Origin: Uranotaenia lowii
Taxonomy: Eukaryota; Arthropoda; Insecta; Diptera; Culicidae
Length of the DNA stretch: 64,000 nucleotides
Direction: 5' to 3'
Assembly (NCBI RefSeq): GCF_029784155.1
Contig: NC_073692.1
Coordinates: 435,031,228 to 435,095,227 of the forward strand
The notes under the pieces are model-generated. The model was not told the origin of the DNA and ran no database searches. It saw only the letters and a list, made by a program, of their open reading frames with translations. This document shows, piece by piece, positions 33,193 through 45,600 of the stretch. The position numbers and the translations under genes are program-made. Numbering within the stretch: the first letter of the stretch is position 1; every line of letters begins with the position of its first letter.

Positions 33193-35136
33193 AATTTACT
33201 CCAAAATTTAAATTGAAGAAGGCTATAGCCCGTTGTTTTGTTCATTTCCCGTTAGTGTTTTTAAAACCTTCAGAGCCAAAGGGTTTAGGTGCAAAAATTA
33301 TCAGTGTTGAGTGATTAGATCTCTTCAAAGAAGATTAACGAAGATTCTGTATGTGTGTGATCGTTTTTAGTTAGCAAAAAAGCGCAATGATTTTCAATAG
33401 ACTCGAATTGTTGCGTTTCGAAAAATTTTTCGAGTTTAAGTGAGATTTCAGCTCTTGTGATGGTTTACACATTCTAAAGTGTTTTGAAAATTTCAATGAA
33501 AAGACCTCTGAAGAAGAATTACAACAACTTTCCTGAATTGAAATACAATTTAAAAGAATTAGTAATAGCAGAATCTTCGATATTCAAAGTGATCACTGCG
33601 CTCCTTTTAGAATTCGGTGATTAATTTTTAAATTACTTTCAAACAAAGATATCGGCATCACACTATTTTCAATTTATCGCAACACTTGGTGAAAAATCCA
33701 TTGGTAATTTGAAACTATTTTTTCAATGTTAAGAGTGCATAATTGAAATTTTCTTTAAAATAGCTATTTTTCAAAAATCTACTAGAATGCCAAAATTTTT
33801 TTAAATAATTTTGAGGTTGCAGGATTTGTTAGCATATTTCTATAAAATTTAGGAAAAGTCCAGTCCAACCCGGTTGCCGGGATTTCATTGGCTAAGCACG
33901 GATTTTTTCCGGGTTTATTTTCATTCTAATTCTCAAATCAAACTAAAAGAAAATTAAATTTTGTTGAATATTTTTTTTATTCATGCGCAAATTTCAAAAA
34001 AATTATCATGATAGGATTTTTGAAAGCCTTAAATATAATTTTAATACTGCTGATAATTTTTGTTGAAATTTTTTTTTCTGAAAATTTTGAATACAAATGC
34101 TCGTAATAGCACGGATTTGTCTGGGTCGGATACGGGCAGAAAAAAAATCTAGCAACCTTAAGCTCTAAACCATTATTTTCACTATTTCTGTTCACGTTCA
34201 ATACAAAAATTACTGAGGCGTGTTTTAAAGCTTTCAAAAGTAAGACACATTCCATGTTTTTATGTATTGTTGCTGATCAACAACTACAGTACTGCCCCGA
34301 CTTTTATAACTTTTTGGAAATTGTGACCACAACTTTCAGCATAAACAAAAATCGTTTAATGGAATGTGTTCTAGGTTGTCATAACAAATCGGAACGTGGA
34401 ATTTTCAAAATTGGGCAATTGGTAAGGTCTGGAGCATGATTTATGTTTATTATGGGGCTTTTATGCGAGCATATTCGAGACCTTTTTCAAATCTACTCAG
34501 ATAACAGTCCCATACAGATTGTGTTTAGCTCACCATCAAGCTACTTTATAAGACTTAAATTGAATCTTTTATGAACTTCTGAATGCAGTTATAAAAAAAA
34601 AACAGAAATATACTAAAATATAGAAATATAGAAAAAAATCGGGAATTTCACATTGTAAGTTGAATCTTATCATGATTTTTAGTTGTTTCTGAATATTTTT
34701 TTTACAGAAAGACATTTCTTCCTTTATTTTAGCCTGCCTTCAAAAACTAGTGTGCGAAATTCGATATCAAGTGAGTTGAACATTTTTTGAACGACTCAAA
34801 GCGATGAATAAAGATTATTTCACCAATAGAAATATAGTAAGGTAGCGAATTCCGTAGCATTTCACATATGAGACTGTTATGCTGATATATTTCATATGAG
34901 ACAATCACGAGTTGATTGTTTTTCGAAATTTCTAAAACAAAACCTCTTTTTTATTGTTTTATTTTGAAGTCCAATGGTCAAAATGACGAACTATCAGGTT
35001 AGATATAAAATGACGAAAATTCATATGGGACTGTTATGCGAGTAGAGGCAGTCAAGAGTAGAATAAAATATTTTTTCGCTGTTTTTTTTTCTACTCGCAT
35101 GCATACACTGCCACTGCCGGCAGGACTATTCCATTA
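33193..35136. other. AT-rich DNA, no gene seen
   Basis: Contains dispersed repeat copy 2 (33841-34150) but no credible gene. Words like 'catatgagactgttatg' recur at about 34865 and, varied, near 35020 and 36530, suggesting an old repeat family. Confidence 0.45.
33841..34150 (+). repeat. Dispersed repeat, copy 2
   Basis: Counterpart of 16411-16735 in the same orientation. This copy lies outside any hAT-like ends, so the segment has its own mobility or is a remnant of a larger element. Confidence 0.55.
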
Positions 35137-35937
35137 GACTGAGTCGATTTGGGGCCATGAATTTCTCAAACCTTGGGGTCTAAAAAGCTTCGTCTTGTTC
35201 CAAAACTCATCCATGATTTTTTGCAGAAATTTTAAGTAACGTTTACTTGAGTAAATTTTGATTTTTATGTTTATATGGGAAAATTGAATATTTTGTACTG
35301 AAAAATCAACATCATTTTTGTTTCTTCTGTGGAACCAAGCCAGCTGATGGTTTATGTGCCAATTTATTAATTTCCTAAAGGAAATTTTCGCTGAACAACT
35401 TTGTCGAAGACTATAACTACGTATCTTATTAGGCAAAAAAGTTATTAGCTGTTTAACAGGGGTATGCCTTTTCGCATTGATAAGTAATCAATTCAATTGA
35501 CATCACTGCAGGAGCCTCCCGAAGTATTGCATGAAAAGTCAATACCTTGCTAGGCATCCAGCGGTGATGTCAATTGAATTTATTTTTTACCAATGCCAAA
35601 ATACATACCCCTGTTAAACAGCTGATAACTTTTTTGTTTAATAAAATTCAAAGTTACGGTCTTCAACAAAGATGTTCAGAGAAAAATTTCCTTTAGGAAA
35701 TTAATAAATTGGCACAAAAACCATCAGCTGGCTCGGTTCCATAGAAGAAAAAAAATTATGTTGATTTTTCAGTACAAAATATTCAATTTTCCCACACAAA
35801 CTTAAAAGTCCAAGTTTACTCATATAAACGTTACATCAAAATTCTGCAAAAAAACATGGTGAAATTTTGGACCAAGACGTAGCTTTTAAGATCCCAGGGT
35901 TTGAGAAATTCAAAAATTACCTCAAATCGACTCAGTC
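35137..35937. mobile_element. Near-complete palindromic TIR element, 801 bp, TA-flanked
   Basis: Ends are gactgagtcgatttgggg and, in reverse complement, gactgagtcgatttgagg; TA lies immediately outside on both sides (35135-35136, 35938-35939). The arms pair almost along their whole length: for instance 'ccatcagctggct' against 'agccagctgatgg' and 'taacaggggtatg' against 'catacccctgtta'. Only a ~40-base centre near 35520-35560 is unpaired. No ORF. TA flanks suggest a Tc1/mariner-type foldback. Confidence 0.85.
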
Positions 35938-37418
35938 TACTGATCCATATGTAAAAAAAACGAATCGAGAAAAACAGCTTTGAAGATGCTTATGAACTTT
36001 CGTGGATTTCTCGGTTGAAGCTTCACCTTTTCTATTTTTTTTCACAGATATTAAGATAACTCTTTTAAAATATCGTCCATTGTTTAATGTGTTGGAATTT
36101 GCTGAGGCAGAGGTGAAAATTATGGCAGGACCCACAAAGCTGTCCCATATTTGGCTATTCTTTTGTAAGTTGATCATTAAGTTCCCTCTATCTGCGCTAT
36201 ATTATTCATTTTACCGCCTATTTACTGATGAAAACAAGTAAGAAATGATATTCAGAACGTATCTCGATAAAAATAACATTTATTATAAGAATTGAGTGGG
36301 TCTTAAATAAAATAAACAATAACATTACAAGAATTTAACAACCGGTACCTTAATTTTTCGAAAATTTTTCGGTTGATGATCTTTTTTGAAAGACTTTAAA
36401 TACAAATAAAATTAATGCTGAATCAGAAACAGCAAAGCATCTTGGATGCAAATATATATCAAAAATCAATTCAATATGACTTACGCGTGTGCTACCAAAT
36501 ACGCGCAATTTTCCAGCACTCTGTAAAAATAGACATATGGGACAGCTGTGCGGTTATTTTTCATATGAGACAGAAATGCCTTGGTATTTTTTCATGTTTG
36601 TAGAACAAAACTATGAACAATTTTAGTCTAAATTTTAGAACTAACTGGATTAGAACGATTTTTGAGATAAACTGAAAAATTATGAAAATGTAAATGGGGC
36701 AGTCTTGCAAATAGATGGTTAAGATGGTTAAGATGATTTTTTTTGGTGGTTCAAATCTTCTTCTCAAAACATTTATTTCGCTTAGGCGGCATCCACAATT
36801 TACGTAAAGCAAAAAATGTAGGGAATTTTTTCACTTCCCCAGCAAACATAAAACCGCATAAGAAATGATAGATTAAGTCTTTAAAAATGTTGATGCGAAT
36901 CGCAATTTCTACCAATAAGTAAACGACCTTAAAAATGATTACTAAAATCGTTTAAATCGTATAGGATAAAAAGTACGCCATGTTTGCAAAATTTCTTTCC
37001 CGGCGCAAGATTCAAGTGAGAAAACAACCTTTTGGCTCTCTCTGCAAGTAACAGTGCAACCAGATTACTAAAATCAGATGGTTCATTTGAAAGAATAGTC
37101 CAATGAGAGAAGCAGCAAATATTATATTGGGAGCAAAACTTACATTCTCTTGCTTTCAGGACGTACGTACGTAAGGTGTTGAATATCATCCAATTTGTAT
37201 AGTTCTTATCGCTGTAGACAGAAGTTAAAAATATGTGTGTATATTGCCTCCACTTTGATAGGTTAATGCTACTCGTAGACTTTCATACGATCGTTCTATA
37301 ATGTATAAGAAACGTATAACAAAGTTGTTGAGAATTATATCTACTTAAAATGTTTGCTGGGTCGTCTTCCCATATGTCACAAATCGAAACGTGGCGACGA
37401 ACCCCCTATTATAGAGAC
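35938..37418. other. AT-rich DNA, no gene seen
   Basis: Short ORFs only. No further element with clear ends recognised. Confidence 0.45.
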
Positions 37419-38392
37419 TAAAGCTTAGTTCTTTTAGAAATGGGACAGTTACGAATGCCTGTATCTAAAAAACCATTCGTTTGAACGAAATACTTTCTAT
37501 GAAGAAAAAGAAGGTAATGTTATTATCTTTCATGAAAAAATTTGAAAAAAAATATTTACCGTTTTTTGCTAAAGAAATTTCTACTTTATTCTTGGTATCT
37601 CCCATTGGCCGGCGCACACTTTTTTCAGCCATGGTATTGATCAGTTTCTCCAACTTATACTTCGTAAAATCTATATTTTAGGTAGCTTCACCCTCCTTCT
37701 TCAATTTCTGATACTTTTTGGTCCAATACTTCTCTGGAAACTGGAAACTGGAAGCATTTTAGTGGATACAGTTGTTTCGAAATGATCAAATTATATTATT
37801 TTTGACCACATTTTTGAACGTTTTTTTTCGGTTCCGGTTTTACAGCTTAAGAGTTTTGGAACTATCAAAAAATGGTTGTTTGAGGTTGGATTTCAATGAG
37901 TCATCACTAGGCAACACTTTCAGCTTATCGGAGAAAATTGTTTTTGGACATTTCAGCGATCTACCCTAAGTTTTTCGTTTATTGAAAATTAAAAATGCTG
38001 GTATGAGACTTGACTTCCTTGATGATCCTTAACCGTTGTTGCCGATCATGTGCTTCTCTCCAATGCTTGATTTTTAACTTTGTGGACATTATTGACAGTG
38101 TTTGCATACTTATCCACCACAAAAACTCAGTAATTCTTTGAATAATCAACGGTGTTGTCAGCTATCAATTTGATAATGACGTATTTTCAAGGAAACTGTG
38201 CAAAATTATTTTTTTCTTTTTCTCTTGCATCGTACATATCTCAAAAACGCGTAAATTTTAAATTTTGAAAAAAATAGGGCGAATAGTACTTTTTACAGGC
38301 AACAAAATGCTGTCAAAATTTTCAATATTCAATAACTAGTTAACGAGCTATTAGCAAATGAAAGTGTCCCATTTCTAAAAGAACTAAGCTTT
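37419..38392. mobile_element. TIR element, about 974 bp
   Basis: taaagcttagttcttttaga, then aatgggaca at 37419-37447, is the reverse complement of 38365-38393 within one base of the boundary. The interior is AT-rich and has only short ORFs. Target duplication unclear (TA is possible on the right). Confidence 0.7.
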
Positions 38393-38484
38393 ATAGTAAA
38401 CAAAGAGGTGCCATCTGATTGCTCGATTGGAATGACGCTGGAAATTCCAATCGAATCGTAACATTTGGTCTCTTTGTTCACTAT
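38393..38484. mobile_element. Mini-MITE, about 92 bp, abutting the preceding element
   Basis: atagtaaacaaagag (38393-38407) matches the reverse complement of 38470-38484 (atagtgaacaaagag) at 14 of 15 bases. An inner pair (ctcgattgg and ccaatcgaa-like words) adds hairpin structure. It touches the right end of the 37419 element. Confidence 0.5.
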
Positions 38485-39617
38485 CGGCTCGTTTCCTCCT
38501 ATGAAAACAAAAAATATTACAGGATCTCGTAAATTTCAGATGTTGATAAATGTTGACATATTGAAAAAGTACCTAACTTAAGTTCAAATCGGAGCCTGCT
38601 TCGTAATATTCAGTTCATCCAAACGAAAATTTCATAGAAATGCGATACAAATCATAAAAAAGTCTCTCTCTTCCAAAATCTTTGCAATACAATCCAGCTT
38701 CAAAGATGTTAAAAATTAGAGCTTTTGAGCTGACTTTGGTTTGCTCAACGTTTCGGATCTGTCAGAATTTACTTAACATGGCATAAAATTGGCTTAACTT
38801 CGAAATATTAGCGAGCAGAATGAAAATCTTTGAAGGAAAAAATTGTTGAGCATACCTCCCCCTCCCCTTTGTCACAATTTGTAGCGCTCGAGCTCACCTC
38901 CTCTCCCCCTTATGAGCGTTTCGTAATAGATGGATGCCCCCTTACCAATCATATTCCCGAGAAACAAAAAATCATCTTCTCATTTCTGAAATCGACTACA
39001 AAACCGAAACAATTTCCAAATCAATTCGCAGCAGCAGCAGCAAAAGCCTCGGATCATCTCGAACCCGGACAGGAGGCGCCACGTTTTCCATCTGTTTCAC
39101 GAAAGTCAACAAATTTTGCATCGATTTATTCGGCCCACGTAATGATTGTTGACTTTTCTGAAAATTCATCCCCCCATTCTACCATCAGCGATCAGCAATC
39201 GACTGCAGAGGAACGAGGACGCCAGCAAAACGACTTCTCTTCGACGAACGAACGCAAACATAATTATGTGCATATTTTTCCGCGACCACATTTTGTTCGA
39301 CATTCGCAGTTATATGTTGATATCTCTGTTTAGGCTGGGAGAGAGAAAGAGGAATAATCATAAATTTTTGATTCTGCCATGTAACGAGATCAATTACAGA
39401 AACATTCAAACTTCTCGGAAGTGCCTGGTATAGAGCTAAGTTTGGTAAGAAAAAAAAAATGTCCCAAATGACGGCTGCCAGCAGCTGAGGGGGGAGAAAT
39501 ATAACAGAAAAGGTCGATATCGACAATCTGCTACTTCTATGACTGTTGTATCGGGATCGGAAAAACGACTTGTCCGAATGGTTTCCTGATGCTGCTGTTC
39601 TGTTTCTGGTGCTACTA
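38485..39617. other. Sequence before the assembly gap, no gene seen
   Basis: Bases 38860-39300 are GC-richer with an open frame of 167 codons that has no upstream ATG (it opens at TTG, 38830) and no domain. A GCA run near 39030 codes a short poly-Ala in that frame. Not accepted as a gene. Confidence 0.45.
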
Positions 39618-40117
39618 NNNNNNNNNNNNNNNNNNNNNNNNNNNNNNNNNNNNNNNNNNNNNNNNNNNNNNNNNNNNNNNNNNNNNNNNNNNNNNNNNNN
39701 NNNNNNNNNNNNNNNNNNNNNNNNNNNNNNNNNNNNNNNNNNNNNNNNNNNNNNNNNNNNNNNNNNNNNNNNNNNNNNNNNNNNNNNNNNNNNNNNNNNN
39801 NNNNNNNNNNNNNNNNNNNNNNNNNNNNNNNNNNNNNNNNNNNNNNNNNNNNNNNNNNNNNNNNNNNNNNNNNNNNNNNNNNNNNNNNNNNNNNNNNNNN
39901 NNNNNNNNNNNNNNNNNNNNNNNNNNNNNNNNNNNNNNNNNNNNNNNNNNNNNNNNNNNNNNNNNNNNNNNNNNNNNNNNNNNNNNNNNNNNNNNNNNNN
40001 NNNNNNNNNNNNNNNNNNNNNNNNNNNNNNNNNNNNNNNNNNNNNNNNNNNNNNNNNNNNNNNNNNNNNNNNNNNNNNNNNNNNNNNNNNNNNNNNNNNN
40101 NNNNNNNNNNNNNNNNN
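39618..40117. other. Assembly gap, 500 N
   Basis: Exactly 500 N, the usual placeholder for a gap of unknown size. Any ORF crossing it is an artefact. Confidence 0.99.
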
Positions 40118-42499
40118 TGCAAAAGTTAAGATTGAGAAATTGCAAAACTTCTGACGGAGCGAGATTTTGCTTTTGTTTTGTGCATGATTGTGCAGCAATT
40201 TTCTTAGTGCCGGCAAAAAGTAGGTTATAGTATGGTGTTTATATGTTTTATTGACTTCATAATCCAGGATTCCGTACCTGGACAGATGTGAAGGTGTTTG
40301 GCAATGAACGAAGCGTAGTAGGCTGAGCAAGCACTCAGCTGATTTGGTAAAGTTCATGTGCAATCACAGTAGCCTTGTTTGCAGCATTCAGAACACGTTA
40401 AGGAGTAGGTCAAACTTTTTTTTTCGTCCGATTCGTTAAGTTTTTATGCCTGTCTGAAAGAATCTTGCATCACTCTCGTCAAGCAGACAATTTTTATTTT
40501 AACGATACAATAATGCTCTTATATGCTGAAGCTATTTTAAATCATTCAAAGCGTATTTTGATTTGTTCGAGCACCCACCCTAGTTTTCAGTATTAAAATT
40601 GAACTCTAGGATGAAACTTTGGTTTGAAATAAAAAGGTTAGGATGAAAAAGAGGCTTGAAAAGAAGATTCTTCGAACCAGGGCTTCTCATGAACTGTTTG
40701 AGATTTTTCATCTGCAGACATCAAACAGCTTGAGAAATCAAGGATAAATACATTATTTTCTGCCATCAGGCTTTTAATTTGGTTTGATTTTCGAATAAAT
40801 AAATAACACTGTTGAAAAAAATTCTAAATTTTTCCAAATTTTGAATAGGGGAGAGTGGGGTAGCGTGGGCCGCTCTAAATATCTCAGCTGTGTGTTGAGA
40901 TAAAAATCCCAATCCAACTGTCATCGTCGTCGTTTTTCGTAAGCATATTTTTCTTTATGTTGTTGACTTATGTACGCATAATATGCTTCTTTTATTTAAC
41001 TAGTCTGGAAGATGTACTTACATAATTAAACAAGCAAAATTGCATCCGTGGGAGACCTAAAGTTCATAACAAAAATATGCTCATACGCTTATGATCATAG
41101 TTTTGCCATGTTCATTCAAGTGGAAAACGAATTTTTTATGAAACATCAATAAGTCACACAAACGCAACCAATTTGCAAATCATTGCTTGTGGGGTGGCGA
41201 ATTGTGGACCACATTTTGTGGAGTAACTTGGGCCACCTAAATTTTGGTGTTTTTATACACATTCAGAACTTCAAATACGATATTATGTTATGATATCCCT
41301 ACTGTTTCTGTAGTATACCTAGTTTGCTGGGCTGAATTCATATACAGGTTCAGAATTCAGATACAAAGTAAATTTTCAAAATTCAGATTAAGCTCATAAA
41401 TGAGTTAAAGATTACGTTGAGGAATTTGAATTGCAAGAGATCGCAGACTTATAATTTTGATCGTAATCAAAGTCACTAAAATTTTATTTTTGATGAAAAA
41501 TACATCGAAAAGATTTTTCTTTTTGGTAATTCATTTTTAGAAAAAGTTTTTGCGGATAGAGAAACATGTGATGTTCCCGTAAAAAAAATTAATTACTATT
41601 ATTGCAGTTTCATTTAGAGCCAAATTTTGAACTGAAACCTTGAATATAGATCAAGATTGCAAGTATCAGATTTGAATCGCAAAACGTCAATCAATTCATT
41701 TAAATTAATTAGGAAGGATTAAATTAATGTATGGTTAAAATCTTTGAATTTTTTTTTTAGTTTGATGGATTTAGCTTATTTAATTTGAGCAGAGAATACG
41801 TTTTTTTTAACAAATTGAAGACATTCTTATAAAATTTATTCTATGTTCAAACCAGATAAGGTAAATGAACCAGATTTTAAAGCAAATTCAAAGATTACAA
41901 CCGTCGATGAAAGTTTTCTAATTCGTTCGATTTGTAAAAATCCGACCATCTGGAGGGACAAAATTGCTTCAGAGTATATTGTCCTTAAGAAATTTTACAG
42001 AAAAATAAAATTTTCTGACGTGAACTCACTGATTTGCGCTGAATTCCAACCGATTTCAATTAAATTTAAAGTTTCAGAATCGTCACATAATTTTCAAAGA
42101 AGATCTTTTCTTTATTGTTTAACAATGTCAAAGTTCACCCATAAAATTAAATAGTTTCTTTTTTGTGACGTGAATACACTCATTTGCGACTGTTTTTGAT
42201 CGCTTTTTAAAACAACCCCAAAAAAAATCTTTTTTTTTTCTACACAATGGAGCAGTATTTGTTTGCTTCAAAACGTTACTTCCAGCAAAAAAAAAACAAT
42301 TCATATATTTTAATTATTTATTTTGTTAAAATTGTCAACATTTGCAGTTTTTCCAACAAAAAATATTATTTTCAAAATAAAAAAATAAAAAAAAATGTAC
42401 CATGCAAATTTAAAACACTCTGGTGTATACACTTGACCAGCTTGCAACTGAATAAACATTCTTATTATACAGACAGTGATATGAAGAATTACATTTTAC
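40118..42499. other. Mostly AT-rich DNA, no gene seen
   Basis: A stretch at about 40850-41260 has repeat-like wording (ggggagagtggggtagcg, 'tgggcc', 'acttgggccacc') but no matching inverted end was found. The ORF at 41843-42154 has AT-driven composition and no domain. Confidence 0.45.
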
Positions 42500-42605
42500 G
42501 TGTCGGTCATTTAAGGGATTCAAACAACAAAGTTTCCTTTCCAATACCTGGAATCGAACCCATTACGTCAGGCAACTCAATGCCAGACTAATCAATTTCA
42601 TTTCA
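42500..42605 (-). mobile_element. Possible tRNA-related SINE fragment
   Basis: On the minus strand a B-box (ggttcgattcc, 42550-42560) lies downstream of tRNA-like sequence (ggcattgagttgcctgac). The T stem pairs only partly and no good A-box was found. Could be a degraded SINE or chance. Confidence 0.3.
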
Positions 42606-45600
42606 GAAAAAAAGAATGTGAACAAAATGTAACTATTAGTATCTGAATAATTTAAGAAATCAGATCACCATAAAATTTAAAAAAAAAATAAATTAGGGAA
42701 AAAGATAAATGAAATGACTTGGCTTCATTAAAAAGGAAAATTTCTTACGATTCGTTCCATCAAATTTCATAATCAGTAAAACGTTAATCGAAAGTATTAT
42801 TCATTCGAGGAACACATCAGAAACCGAAAGCTTCCCAAATCAACAAAAGCAATAAATGACAACTAATTTCCACTAATCAAAGCAGGCTGTCACCGCCACA
42901 CAGTATAATGAAGATAGATTAGGATTCTTATCAAAGTCACATTGTTTGCTCCTGTCACCCGTTGAAGTTAATCAAAGCAATCATGGGAAAGATAAACTTC
43001 TCTCTGCGAGCTACCTACCTACTTAATAATGACTTTCCTAAGTGAGCTTCTCGGTCTAAGTTTGTTTGGTTGCGAAAATGTTTCGGGTGCGAAATTTTGC
43101 CACTTAACGAATGGGTGGGAGTGTATGGGATTCTTTCTCATATGATAATAATGTTGTGAATAAAGAGTAATTAATCGATAGGAGTCTCAATTATTTTAAC
43201 GAAAAAATCCTTTGCTAAAAGATTTATACACTTTCAAATAGTACTTTAAGTGATCGGAATACGTCCATTCAATCTTCAAATTATAGCCAATATAAAAATT
43301 GAACTAATTTGAAAATAAAATTTCAAATTTTGTTTGAGCTCTAACCAAACAGAAAAGTAAAGTTAAATATTAAAAAGACTTAACGCGTTTAAAAATTTTC
43401 GCTTTATGTTTTCAACTAAACTCTATATCTTAACCGAAAGCTGGATTAAATTATTATTGGACTATAATCCAGCAGCTTACTTAATACTCTAACAAATCGG
43501 GCACTTATCCTGTTTGCGAACAGCGCAAGAGCTGTTAATTAATTTCACGATAGCTCGTTTTTAGCGAGGATTTCTCAATTGCCCGTGGATTACGACTAAA
43601 TACATTAACGATAACGACTCCCTCTTGTTGTTCTTGTTGGTGATGTTGTTTTTTGCTCTCATCATTCTCATTCTTTTCAACCCCTCAAGGGCACTCGAGG
43701 AAAAACCGACGAAAACTTTCAACAGCTTATAAGTGACACTTTTGCTGCCCCCCTCATTCCCTCTCTACCTTGGGCTAATCTTAGGTGGACTTCTTCTTTT
43801 CCCAACAATGTTTTGGAAGAACGGGGTTGAAAAACCTTTACGATTTGCTCCTCAAAACAAAAAAAAAGAAGGTAAAATTACTCCCAAACTTCTTACTTCT
43901 CGTGTTCAAAATCACCACCGCCGCCTACTTTGCTTTGGTATCTACAGAGCTCCATGAATCTCGGCCCGTCTCGTCTCAAGTGGGTTGGTTTGGCGAAAAA
44001 TTGTGTTAACCAAACAAAAGGTAATTAAAATCTTTAATGAATTTTTCGTCCTACTCAACTGAGAGCCACGGACTCGACCGACCCAAAGCCAACGGTGGGC
44101 CATCATTGGTCGTTACTGTTATTGTCGGTGACATTTTTGACCGGGGTTGTCCTTCCTTTGTAGCTAGTGGAAAAGGGAAAGAGGATCACTCGGGTGTAGT
44201 ATGCCTGGCAAATATTGAGTGGAAGTGAAAATTTAGCAACAAGCTCCCAGATTAGTGCCACCGCCGCCGCGCCCAAGAGATGGCAGCAGCTTATTTTTTA
44301 TGCCATTTCCATATAGCTCCCGGGCAACTGGGGGTCGGAGTTTGTTTGTTTGCAGTTTTCCACTCCGCCTTTGCCATCGCTGAAAAACGACGAAACGAAA
44401 AAGGACAATTCAATTGTGCTTTGCCTTCCGGATTTGCGAGGAATCAAATCGGACTTTTCTACGATCTCGTTCCCATCTCGTCTTCGGCGTCGTCGTTGTT
44501 GCCGGAAAGTAATTAGGGAGTTTGTATTTATGAAAGTGGCCAACAAACGGCGATGACTTCCAGTTGATTGGGTCCGTTTTCTTGATGACAAAGCCGGCGC
44601 CGCGAATCGCGACTTTTGCCTTCTCGCCTTGTCATCACAGCAGGCTTTGGCTGGCCGAGATCGTCGCGACTCTAATGGCGAGAGATGAAATTAATGAGGA
44701 CCATTGTGCCTGTTTGGTGGTTGATTATCGCGGCTTTAACACATTTTTGAAATGTCAGTCGCGTTTTTCTGCAAATTTCATTAAAGTGTTCAATTTCATA
44801 TATTGATTTAATGCAAAAAAAAATTTATATTCCTTTTTTTCGTTTTTAATGCTCCAAGCAATCAAATTATAATTTACTCTAATCTGCATTGGCCTTTTGC
44901 ATTCTCTTTCTTGAGACTAGATATTCGATTTTTTTGTGTTCCTTTTCCAAAACCATCTCATCATTATTTTTTTCCTTTTTTCCAATTTTTTTAATTTTTA
45001 AACAATAAGCTATGAACAATCATTTCATCTAATTAACACTTTTCCAATTCACTTTAAGTGCGAAGTAATGTAATGAGTTGACTAGTCTCATTTTTGCAAG
45101 CTAAAAATCTGAAAAATTTACAAAATACGATAGTCAAATCGTGCTCAAATTATTTGAACCACTATCCGGAAGATATTTTGATGGAATTCGTTATTAATTC
45201 TTTAGTTGGCTCTTGGCAGGCATTCATCCAGAAACTTTTAGTCGACAAGTCTCGCTTAGATTTTCCGGAAACAAATAAGGAGAAAAAGAAAAAAAAAGAT
45301 GTTTAGTACTTGAATTTGTTCTTAAATTTTACTCGAAGAGAGAAAAATTAAGATTGGCCGATAGTTGTATACATCAAATTTTGAACCAGCCTTTCGTTGA
45401 ACACTTTTCGCAACAATTTTGAGAAAAAGTTATGATAGTTGATGCAATCTAGGGCCCATAAGAGTGTATTCGAATAAAAGGCAACACTTTGTTTCGTAAA
45501 CAACTTTTGAATCCATGAATGAAAATTGATGAAATTTTTAAGCGAAGCTGCCTAGTAATGGCATTCTTACATTTGCAAATTTTTGATACGTTGTGCTAAG

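Noticed and set aside
38830..39333. 167-codon open frame
   Set aside because: Begins at TTG, not ATG, has no domain and no supporting splice sites.
39185..40363. Large ORFs across the N run
   Set aside because: Open only because N codons are not stops; assembly gap artefact.
40850..41260. Possible TIR element beginning ggggagagtggggtagcg
   Set aside because: No matching inverted end or target duplication could be found in the window.
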